Positions 44,265 to 52,307 of a stretch of DNA of 64,000 bases are shown here, piece by piece. Under the pieces are notes generated by a model that was given only the letters and a program-made list of their open reading frames with translations, made no database searches and had not been told where the DNA came from. The stretch is from Neocallimastix lanati (nom. inval.) (lineage: Eukaryota; Neocallimastigomycota; Neocallimastigomycetes; Neocallimastigales; Neocallimastigaceae): assembly GCA_016946835.1 (NCBI GenBank), contig JACVTC010000036.1, positions 447,501-511,500 on the forward strand. Direction: 5' to 3'. Each line of letters starts with the position of its first letter. The first letter of the stretch is position 1. Position numbers and translations under genes: made by a program.

Positions 44265-45176
44265 ATGTCCAAGGAAACAACTTTGAGCTTTAAAGAATTG
44301 AAAAAAGAATTAAGAGATATTGTGAAACTTAGCAAGGACAATTTAGATATTAAGTCCTGGGCTACTGAATTAAAACTTTGGATCAAGATACAAGGTATTA
44401 CAGATCCAGAAACAATATTTAATGCTTGTTTACTTACCAGCTCTGGTGAAGTACAACGCGTTATTGAAGATTTGGGAGAAGATAGTGATGATGAAAGGGA
44501 TGATTCATCAGATGAAGAAGAAGATGATGATGAAGAAGAAAATGTTGATGATGATATTAAATTTCCTTCCCTTGAAAAAATTATTTCAAGTCTTGAAAAT
44601 TTTTACGGTATTAAAGAAGACCAAAATTTACTTCTTAAAGAACTTCGTGCAATGCGAATTAAAAGAAACGAAAAGATTAAAGACTTTAATGTAAGATATA
44701 GAACTTTGTACACTAAACTTGATAAAAAGAGAAGAAAGCGAATTGGTGTACTAGATTATATTGATTCTATTCAAAATAATTATGAAGCCTGGAAGAAATT
44801 ATCCCTTAAAGATGATATAAGTATGGATAAAGCTTTCAAAATTGCCGAGAAAGTAGATAGACTTTCTGTAAGGAACAATAATATTAATACCTATAATGTT
44901 AATAATTCCCAACATAATCAAAATAATCAAAACAGTACTACTTCAAGACTTTATCCTAAAAGAAGAAACGAAACTTTCCAAACAAATCAAACAAATAATA
45001 AACCGAAACCTCAAGATATTATAGAAGAATCAACCCAGAAAATGAGAAATTTATCCGTTAAAACTTGCTTCTTCTGTAAGGAAGAAGGTCATTACTCATA
45101 CTATTGCCCTCAATTAAATAAGATTATGGAAAAAAATAAAAAAGAAATATATTCCAAAAAGTCTTTAAACTTCTAA
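44265..45176 (+). CDS. gag: Gag of element 1
   Basis: 303 residues from ATG 44265; an in-frame ATG 22 codons upstream (44199) is possible, but the chosen start matches element 2, where the homologous LSF(K/R)ELKKEL follows shortly after the ATG. The N-terminal half is helical, then an acidic Asp/Glu run (about 44473-44565). A Retrotrans_gag-type segment with LRAMRIKRNEKIKDFNVRY follows, then a basic Asn/Gln-rich linker. A canonical CCHC zinc knuckle CFFCKEEGHYSYYC (45066-45107) binds RNA. It forms the particle shell. It ends at TAA 45174-45176, just after the frameshift site. Confidence 0.92.
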   Translation: MSKETTLSFKELKKELRDIVKLSKDNLDIKSWATELKLWIKIQGITDPETIFNACLLTSSGEVQRVIEDLGEDSDDERDDSSDEEEDDDEEENVDDDIKFPSLEKIISSLENFYGIKEDQNLLLKELRAMRIKRNEKIKDFNVRYRTLYTKLDKKRRKRIGVLDYIDSIQNNYEAWKKLSLKDDISMDKAFKIAEKVDRLSVRNNNINTYNVNNSQHNQNNQNSTTSRLYPKRRNETFQTNQTNNKPKPQDIIEESTQKMRNLSVKTCFFCKEEGHYSYYCPQLNKIMEKNKKEIYSKKSLNF

Positions 45177-45216
45177 ATGGGAGCAGAAGCACTCCCAATG
45201 ACAAAACAATAGCTTC
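45164..45216 (+). promoter_or_regulatory. -1 ribosomal frameshift signal with pseudoknot, element 1
   Basis: Slippery heptamer T TTA AAC at 45164-45170 lies in exact gag phase. After a spacer of about 8 bases, stem 1 is GGGAG (45179-45183) with CTCCC (45192-45196). The loop word GAAGC (45186-45190) pairs with GCTTC (45212-45216), giving an H-type pseudoknot. Shifting by -1 here joins gag to the pol frame, which is open across the gag stop. Confidence 0.88.
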
Positions 45217-48200
45217 ATTAAATAATTTACAAAATAATACTTTTACTAAGAATACTCCAATTGATAATAATTCCTTTAACGAAGAATCTGAAGAATCTGA
45301 TTTTAGTGACACAACTGAAAGTGAGGATGATATCATTATAAATGCTGTAAAAAGAAAAATGAATGATAATAACAGCGAAAAAGAAGAAAATAATTCCAAG
45401 AAAGTACATAAAAGTTTAAAAGATAATCCACGTCCTTTTGCAACTCCTGCTTTAAGAAAGAAGAAAGAAAATGAGCTGCATAATAAACCAAATAAAGTTT
45501 ATAAAAATCAAATACTTCCTTCAATTTTAACTCAACCAAATATTAACAAAGAAAAACAAAAAGAAAAGGAATTAAGAAATATGACAAGAGTAAGAGAAAG
45601 TAAAGAAGAAAACAACAATTATTCATCAAAAGGAAAGGAAAAAGTTGAATCTGAAGATATACTTGTAATCGATAATGAAATAGAAGATCTAGAAATGAAT
45701 AAAGATAATCAACAAAATAAAACTAATACTTTGGAAAAATTAATTTCAACAAAAACTAAGGAAACTAATAATGGAAATACTCAATTAGTAAAAAGGAATA
45801 TCAAAATGATGAATAATAAAGAACCTTACAATATTATGGATGATTTAAATAATCTTAAATCCAGTATTACGATAGGTCAACTCTTGAATGCATGTCCTAA
45901 AATTCGTTCACAATTAACTCAAGGTTTAAAGTTAGAAAAGTCTAAAATAATTGGAACTGTAGACAATGTAATAGCACGAACTTTATTAGTAAATAACTAT
46001 GACCATAGCTACATAAGTAAAAGTAATGAAGTAGCCGAAGAAGACTTAGCAATGGTTGATGCAAGTGTTGACGGAGTACTAGGAAAACTTTTAATTGATT
46101 CTTGTAGTAACCTAAGCATCGTTACTAAGCAGTATTTTGATAAATTACCTGGTGAATATGAAACAGTTGGAAAAAGTCGTGGAAGAATCCAACTAGCAAC
46201 ACAAGATGAAGAATACTCGGAAGGAATTATTGTTCGATTACCAGTAAAAATTAATAATTATGAATTTAATGCGGACTTTAGAATTATTGAGAAAGAAGAC
46301 TCATTTTATGATATGTTAATAAACTTTAAAACTCAAATCGATCATTGTTTATTTATTCATCCAACCTTAAACAGTCTATGTAAACTTTTGTCAGAAAGTG
46401 AATACGAAGAAATAGCTAAAATAAATAATCAATATTATGATGAAGAAAGTATAATTTGCACTATTAGAAAAGTTAAAGAAACGAATAATGAAAAGGAAAT
46501 TATAAAGGAATTAACTCCAATGGAATTTATTGAGAGTGATGAATTTTTAAGTACCTTAAATAAAGATTATAAAGAACAAATTATTAAAATTCTCAAAGAA
46601 ATGATTGACATAGTTGCCACTTCAACAGAAGAACTAACTCCTTCTAAACTTTCACCACATAAGATCCGTTTGAAAGCAAATGCAAAGCCAGTAAAATTAA
46701 GAAGTTATAGGTTAACTAAATTAAAATCAGATATCTTAAAAGAAGAACTTACAAAGCTTATTAAGAAAGGATTGATAGAACCATCCTGTTCAGAATGGTC
46801 ATCTCCAGTAGTACTCATTCTAAAACACAATGGAAAGTGGCGCTTGTGCATTGACTACCGAAAAGTCAATGATATGACAGAAAAAGATTCTTATTCAGTT
46901 CCATATATAGATGAAATTTTTGATAGTCTCGGAGGAGCTAAAATATTTACAACTCTTGATTTATTTTCTGGTTTTCACCAAATCTTAATGGATGAAGAAA
47001 GCGTTGAAGTAACCACTTTCACTACTAAGTTTGGAAATTATCAATTTAAGGTTATGCCTTTTGGACTTACTGGAGCTCCCTCAACCTTCCAAAGAGAAAT
47101 GAATAAAATTTTATTCCCTTTTATTGGTGAATTTGTTTATGTATTTATTGATGATGTTTTGATCTATTCAAAAAGTATCGAAGAACATTTAATTCATATT
47201 AAACAAGTATTAGAAGTATTTAAAGAAAACAAGTTAAAAATTAATATTGAAAAGTGCCATTTTCTTCAAACTGAAGTTGATGTATTAGGTCACAAACTTA
47301 CTACTAAAGGATTAAGTCCCATGGAAAGTAAGATAACAGCTATTAAGAAGTGGGAAGCCCCTTCATCACTTCATGAATTAAGATCATTTTTAGGAGCAGT
47401 GGGATATTATCGTGATTTTATTCCTAAATATGCTCAAATTACCTCACCTTTATGTAAATTATTGAAAAAGAATACCAAATATGAATGGAATAAAGAACAA
47501 CAAGAAAGCTTTGAACTCCTAAAAGAAAAATTAATCAATGCACCTATTCTAAAATTTCCGTCATTTGACAAACCTTTTATCATTAGAACTGATGCTTCGT
47601 ATAATGGAATTGGTGGAGTTCTTTTACAAAAAGAAGAAGAAACCGGTAAGGAGCATCCAATACACTTTATAAGTAGAAGTTTAAAGAAAGCTGAAAAGAA
47701 TTATGGTATTACCGATTTAGAAGGAACCGCTTTGTTTTACTGTATGACTAAATTTAAATCTTATATTGAAGGAAATCCATTACCTACAACTATTTACACA
47801 GATCATAAACCATTAGTTGGTTTATTTAAGAATAAAGAACCTTTGAATGCAAGGCAAACAAGATGGTGTCTAACCGCTAGTATGCTCGGAATTAATATAA
47901 AATATGAATCAGGCAAAAAGAATGTGTTAGCTGATGCTCTTTCAAGAATGAAAAGTAAGGAAGAGAGAAAGATATTATTAACAAAAATTACTAATGGAAA
48001 TAATGAAGAATTATTATCTAAAGTTATAAAGGAATTTATTAATGAAAAGTTTACTGTTATTGATGGTGAAGATTATTTTATCGACAATGGAAATTATAGA
48101 AAATTAATAACGGACGAAAATGAAAGGTTTAAATTAATTTTAGAAGCTCATAATATTGGCCACGAAGGATATTACAAAACATATCAAAGACTTAAGAAAA

Positions 48201-49174
48201 ACTTTTATTGGAATCATATGATTAAAGATATCAAAAGAATTGTTAGTAATTGTGAAAAATGCCAGTTAAATCGTCCTCAACCATATCCAGAACCAACCGA
48301 AAACCATCCAACTAAAGTGGAGGGTCCCTTTGTGCATTTAGGATTAGATATTATAGGACCGTTACCAAAAACAAGAAATAATAATCAATATATTATAGTA
48401 ACTGTTGATTACTTTACCAAATGGGTTGAAGCCGAACCCACTGAAAACATAACTTCCTCTGATATAATTAAATTTTTAATAAACGTTTTTGCAAGACATG
48501 GTGTGCCTCAAGTTATTACTACAGATAATGGAGTCCAATTCACTTCTGATATGACTAAAATCTTTCTTGATCTTTATGATGTTTATGTAAAATTCATAGC
48601 TACCTATCACCCTGAATCCAATGGTCTCACTGAAAACCGAAATAAAGAAATTGGAAAATTACTTCGTTTATTAGGAAGGAAAAATCAAGATTGGGATGAA
48701 GTTTTACCTTCTGCTTTATGGGCACTTCGAACTACCAAAAACACAGCTACCGGACATTCTAGTTTTGAATTAGTATATGGAAGAGAAGACCAACAGCCTT
48801 ATGATATAGCCATAAGAACAATTGAAAATGCAGGTAAATCGTATGATGAAATTTTAATGGAAAAATTTGTTCGTCATTATCAATGGACTAGAGAAGCATG
48901 CGAAAATGTGAAGAATGCTAACAAGTATTGGGCAACAAGACGAGAAGAACAAATAAGTATGAAAAAAGGAAAAGAATTAAAAGCTGGTGATCTTGTTCTT
49001 GTTAGAAACTTTAGCCGCACTAAGCTAGAACCATATTACAATGGACCATTTAAAATTTTAAAAATTCAATTCAACACGGCAACCTTAATCGATCAGAAAA
49101 CTGGGAAACAACTCGATAGGAATGTTCATTTTAAAAATTTAGTAAAGTTTAACTCCGCTTACAGAGAAGCTTGA
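45170..49174 (+). CDS. pol: Pol of element 1 (PR-RT-RNase H-integrase), via -1 frameshift
   Basis: About 1334 residues in the -1 frame after the slippery site; the frame is open from 45140 and no ATG is needed (the first one is at 45359). A Lys/Glu/Asn-rich linker is followed by an aspartic protease with LIDSCSN (Asp codon 46097), i.e. Asp-Ser-Cys instead of the usual Asp-Ser/Thr-Gly. RT motifs are WRLCIDYRKVND, MPFGLTGAPSTFQ and FIDD (Asp 47150, 47153). RNase H has RTDASYNGIGG (Asp 47591) and VLADALSR. Integrase has an H-H-C-C zinc finger (HNIGHEGYY...CEKC) and a DDE triad at 48347, 48524 and 48632 (D-x58-D-x35-E). The C terminus has a GPF-type motif (EPYYNGPFKIL). There is no chromodomain. 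Stop 49172-49174. Confidence 0.95.
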   Translation, partial: LLNGSRSTPNDKTIASLNNLQNNTFTKNTPIDNNSFNEESEESDFSDTTESEDDIIINAVKRKMNDNNSEKEENNSKKVHKSLKDNPRPFATPALRKKKENELHNKPNKVYKNQILPSILTQPNINKEKQKEKELRNMTRVRESKEENNNYSSKGKEKVESEDILVIDNEIEDLEMNKDNQQNKTNTLEKLISTKTKETNNGNTQLVKRNIKMMNNKEPYNIMDDLNNLKSSITIGQLLNACPKIRSQLTQGLKLEKSKIIGTVDNVIARTLLVNNYDHSYISKSNEVAEEDLAMVDASVDGVLGKLLIDSCSNLSIVTKQYFDKLPGEYETVGKSRGRIQLATQDEEYSEGIIVRLPVKINNYEFNADFRIIEKEDSFYDMLINFKTQIDHCLFIHPTLNSLCKLLSESEYEEIAKINNQYYDEESIICTIRKVKETNNEKEIIKELTPMEFIESDEFLSTLNKDYKEQIIKILKEMIDIVATSTEELTPSKLSPHKIRLKANAKPVKLRSYRLTKLKSDILKEELTKLIKKGLIEPSCSEWSSPVVLILKHNGKWRLCIDYRKVNDMTEKDSYSVPYIDEIFDSLGGAKIFTTLDLFSGFHQILMDEESVEVTTFTTKFGNYQFKVMPFGLTGAPSTFQREMNKILFPFIGEFVYVFIDDVLIYSKSIEEHLIHIKQVLEVFKENKLKINIEKCHFLQTEVDVLGHKLTTKGLSPMESKITAIKKWEAPSSLHELRSFLGAVGYYRDFIPKYAQITSPLCKLLKKNTKYEWNKEQQESFELLKEKLINAPILKFPSFDKPFIIRTDASYNGIGGVLLQKEEETGKEHPIHFISRSLKKAEKNYGITDLEGTALFYCMTKFKSYIEGNPLPTTIYTDHKPLVGLFKNKEPLNARQTRWCLTASMLGINIKYESGKKNVLADALSRMKSKEERKILLTKITNGNNEELLSKVIKEFINEKFTVIDGEDYFIDNGNYRKLITDENERFKLILEAHNIGHEGYYKTYQRLKKNFYWNHMIKDIKRIVSNCEKCQLNRPQPYPEPTENHPTKVEGPFVHLGLDIIGPLPKTRNNNQYIIVTVDYFTKWVEAEPTENITSSDIIKFLINVFARHGVPQVITTDNGVQFTSDMTKIFLDLYDVYVKFIATYHPESNGLTENRNKEIGKLLRLLGRKNQDWDEVLPSALWALRTTKNTATGHSSFELVYGREDQQPYDIAIRTIENAGKSYDEILMEKFVRHYQWTREACENVKNANKYWATRREEQISMKKGKELKAGDLVLVRNFSRTKLEPYYNGPFKILKIQFNTATLIDQKTGKQLDRNVHFKNLVKFNSAYREA

Positions 49175-49192
49175 GTCTTCGTCGGGGCATCT
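49175..49192 (+). promoter_or_regulatory. Putative polypurine-tract region, element 1
   Basis: GTCGGGGCATCT directly precedes the 3' LTR; element 2 has GCGGGGGCATCT at the same place. This conserved G-run is the best plus-strand primer candidate, though it is short and not purely purine. Confidence 0.55.
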
Positions 49193-49680
49193 TGATAAGA
49201 ATGTACTAAATAATGCATTCTTAATTAAATCTACGATTTATTTCTAATACATTATGTGTACATTATTATTTTTGTACTTTAATAAATTTTTAAATTCAAA
49301 GATTAAAAATTAGATCAAAAATTATATTAAACTTTATAATTTTTATATTAAATCTTATATTAATAGTAATATTTTTATATATTTAAAACTTATATTAACA
49401 ATATTAATAATAAATCTTATTTTTTTTATTTTTATATTAATAATGAAAATTTGTATTAATAATATTTTTATATATTGATAATTAAAAATTTATATATTAT
49501 ATTTTAACTTTTATTATAAAATTTTATATCGAAATGTTTTATTTTATATTGAAAAATATTTTATTTTATTAAAAACCTTTATATTAGAATAGTATTTTTA
49601 TTTTTATTTGAATATTTTAACAGAGTGTAATAAAAATTTTAGCCAATTAAATAAATTCTTATTAGTAATATTTTAGATAG

Positions 49681-49719
<39 letters not shown>

Positions 49720-50060
49720 TTTTATTAATATTATAAATGTATTTTATTTATATTGTTATAATTAAATTTTATATAATTGATTATAAAAATCAATTTAAAT
49801 TTAATAGTTTTTATATATAAAAAGAAAAATAATAATAAAATGTAATTTAGTGGCAAGAACAACTTTTATGCCTTGAAAAAAAAGTATAAATAGTTGTAAA
49901 TTTTGCTACTAATTTTTAAATATCATAAAATAAAATAAAATCAAATCAAATAAAATAAAATAAAATAAAATCAAATAAATTTATAAATAAAAATAATAAA
50001 TAAATAAATAAAATTTGTGTTTCTTACTTTATTTTTATTTAATTCTCTAAAACCTTAACA
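49193..50060 (+). repeat. 3' LTR of element 1
   Basis: Matches the 5' LTR along its length apart from the A-tract size (868 versus 869 bp). Ends TTAACA, then the AATA duplication. Confidence 0.93.
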
Positions 50061-50062
50061 AA

Positions 50063-50846
50063 TAATACAGAATGAACAAATAATACTAATTGTGCTAGAA
50101 TAATATAAATTATTCTAACCTTATAGATTATTCTATTCTATATAATTGGAACTTTCCAATATTCTTCAAATATTACTAAATAAAAATCTTAAGTTAATAA
50201 ATCACTAATTAACTTATAATTCCTTTTTGAATTATCGATCCGATTCCATTATAATGTATTAAAAATCTTTAGCCAAGAATATTGTCCTTGCCCACTTAAT
50301 ATATTAATATTATATTTCTTTTGTATTATGTTATATTGAAAATAATCAAATCTATTTAATTAGTTATTAAAATTTTCGTTATCAATTTAAATTTATTTTT
50401 AATTACTAAATTTAACTAAACCACAATAAAATATTCTGTATAATCTCTTTATTTTTATTTTATATATATTAGTATTAAACTATTATTAAATAATTAATAA
50501 TTCAATAATATATAACTACTATTTATAACAATAATATTATTAACTAAAATAATAATTCAATTTCAATTTAAATGTTTTATTTATAAAAATAATTAGTAAT
50601 TAGTTTATTAAAAAAATAGTTAGGCTTTACAAATTTTAATTTGATAAAAAATATAAATACATGTAATTTTAGTGAAATAAAATATAATCAATAACTTTCT
50701 TTTTATTAAATAAATAATTATATTATTATTTTTCTTTTATAAATTTAAATAAATAAACATTGATTTTAAAACAAAATTATTTTTATTGTAATTTTATTAT
50801 TTGTGTTAATTATTATTATATTCCTAAAATTATATGAACCATACCA
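50063..50846 (+). repeat. 5' LTR of element 2
   Basis: Starts TAATACAGAATG immediately after element 1 and ends TGAACCATACCA. A TATAAATA word near 50650-50657 could be the promoter. Confidence 0.9.
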
Positions 50847-50854
50847 TGAAAAAT

Positions 50855-50874
50855 TGGTGGAGATATCGGGGAAT
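50855..50874 (+). promoter_or_regulatory. Primer-binding site, element 2
   Basis: TGGTGGAGATATCGGGGA, the same as in element 1, 8 bases after the LTR. Confidence 0.85.
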
Positions 50875-51033
50875 ATAATAATAAATTAATACATTGGGGA
50901 TAAAATTATAATATTAATAAATAATTTTTCTAATAAAACAAAAAATTTTTTTTTTAAAAAACAATTTTTATATTTTTAACTAATTATTATTAATTGTTAA
51001 AAATATTAATTATTATTAAATTAAACTAATATT

Positions 51034-51197
51034 CGTGCATAGATTTCCGGGTTAAGTTTATCCTACATAGTAATTGGGCTAGTAGGCTCTGGACTGCTAT
51101 TTTTTATATTGAAAATAGTAACCGTGGCACACGCGTGGCATGACACCTTTCAAGAGGTAAGCTGCACGTCAGATAGTGTGTACTATCAGATTGCACG
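51034..51197 (+). ncRNA. Conserved leader RNA domain, element 2
   Basis: Homologue of 43572-43731. The closing stem is CGTGC (51034-51038) with GCACG (51193-51197). The inner hairpin ACCT-TTCAAG-AGGT (51145-51158) has four pairs versus three in element 1. The rest of the leader (50875-51033 and 51198-51349) is A/T-rich and lacks the tandem repeats of element 1. Confidence 0.7.
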
Positions 51198-51349
51198 ATT
51201 ATTATAATTTAATAAGTGATTAATAATAAATAATTAATAATTTTATTAGTTAAAAGATTATTTTTTTTAATTTTTTTTATTTTTACTTTTTTATAACAAT
51301 TTATACATTACGAGGTTTAGCATTCTATAGATACAATAAATTTTATTTT

Positions 51350-52267
51350 ATGAGAACATCCAGTACTTCCAGTACTCCAACAGAGAGTACTCCAGAAAGT
51401 AAGCTTAGCTTCAGAGAATTAAAGAAAGAATTAAAAGATTTTGAAAAGCTTACTAAACAAAACCTTGACATCAACTCCTGGGCAAATGAGTTAAAGGCAT
51501 GGATAAAATACCAACATATCAAGGATCCTGAAACTATTTTTACTGCTTGTATATTAACGGCTTTTGGAGAACCAAGAGAAATTATCCAAGAACTAGAAGA
51601 TGGAAATGACCTTACTGAAGATGAAGATTCTGATTTCGATAGCGATAGTGAAGGAGAAGATGATGAAGAAAGTGAATCTACTAGCACCTACCCAAGCCTT
51701 GATGAAATCATAAATCATCTGAAGACTTTCTATGGACTTAAAGAAGATCAAACCAATTTGTTACGAGAATTACGTTCCATGAAAATAAAGAAGAACGAGA
51801 AAGTTAAAGATTTTAATGTCCGTTATAGATCTTTGTACCATAAATTGGATAAAAAGAGAAGAAGAAAAATTAGTGTTTTAGATTATGCAGATTCCTTAAC
51901 CAATAATCCTGACGCATGGAGAAAGGTTATGCTTAAAGACCATATTTCTATTACCAAAGCGTTCGCTATAGCCGAAAAAGTTGATCGTTTATCTATTAAA
52001 AATAGTACTGAATATTATGATAAGACTCATTACAATCTCCTTAACTCTAAAAGTAATTTTAATAAGAACATTTCAAATGATTTTAACAAACCAAAAACCC
52101 ACAAAAATGTATCTATAGAAAATATCACTAACAAGATGAAAGAAATGAAAATTAGTACTTGCTGGTTTTGTAGCAATGAAGGACATACCAAACGAAACTG
52201 TCCTAAATTAAATTCTATATTGGAAAATAACCGCAAGAAGTTTTATGAAAATTATTTAAACCACTAA
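51350..52267 (+). CDS. gag: Gag of element 2
   Basis: 305 residues from ATG 51350. After a Ser/Thr-rich start, the order matches element 1: LSFRELKKELKDF, a helical domain, an acidic run (about 51592-51680), Retrotrans_gag-type LRSMKIKKNEKVKDFNVRY, a basic linker, and a zinc knuckle CWFCSNEGHTKRNC (about 52160-52201). Stop TAA 52265-52267, two codons after the slippery heptamer. Confidence 0.92.
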   Translation: MRTSSTSSTPTESTPESKLSFRELKKELKDFEKLTKQNLDINSWANELKAWIKYQHIKDPETIFTACILTAFGEPREIIQELEDGNDLTEDEDSDFDSDSEGEDDEESESTSTYPSLDEIINHLKTFYGLKEDQTNLLRELRSMKIKKNEKVKDFNVRYRSLYHKLDKKRRRKISVLDYADSLTNNPDAWRKVMLKDHISITKAFAIAEKVDRLSIKNSTEYYDKTHYNLLNSKSNFNKNISNDFNKPKTHKNVSIENITNKMKEMKISTCWFCSNEGHTKRNCPKLNSILENNRKKFYENYLNH

Positions 52268-52307
52268 AAGGGAGTAGAAGCACTCCCATCGTCAAAAAAA
52301 TTGCTTC
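52255..52307 (+). promoter_or_regulatory. -1 ribosomal frameshift signal with pseudoknot, element 2
   Basis: T TTA AAC at 52255-52261 in gag phase, 8-base spacer, stem 1 GGGAG (52270-52274)/CTCCC (52283-52287), and loop GAAGC (52277-52281) pairing with GCTTC (52303-52307). It has the same layout as element 1 although flanking bases differ. Confidence 0.88.

Larger units (their letters stand above)
42005..50060 (+). mobile_element. Full-length Ty3/Gypsy retrotransposon, element 1
   Basis: 869-bp 5' LTR (42005-42873) and 868-bp 3' LTR (49193-50060), beginning TGATAAG and ending TTAACA (TG...CA). By eye they differ only in A-tract length. A 4-bp duplication AATA flanks it (42001-42004, 50061-50064). 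Inside are a primer-binding site, a 1.39-kb leader, gag, a -1 frameshift signal and pol in the order PR-RT-RNaseH-IN. This order places it in Ty3/Gypsy (Metaviridae); no envelope or chromodomain is seen. Intact frames and matching LTRs indicate a very recent, possibly still active, insertion. It sits 2 bp inside the 5' LTR of element 2. Confidence 0.95.

Noticed and set aside
45359-45361. ATG as the start of pol in element 1
   Set aside because: The frame is open well upstream to the slippery site, and the homologous pol of element 2 has no ATG there.
48950-49174. Chromodomain at the end of integrase
   Set aside because: Only a GPF-type module is visible; no aromatic cage pattern follows before the stop in either element.
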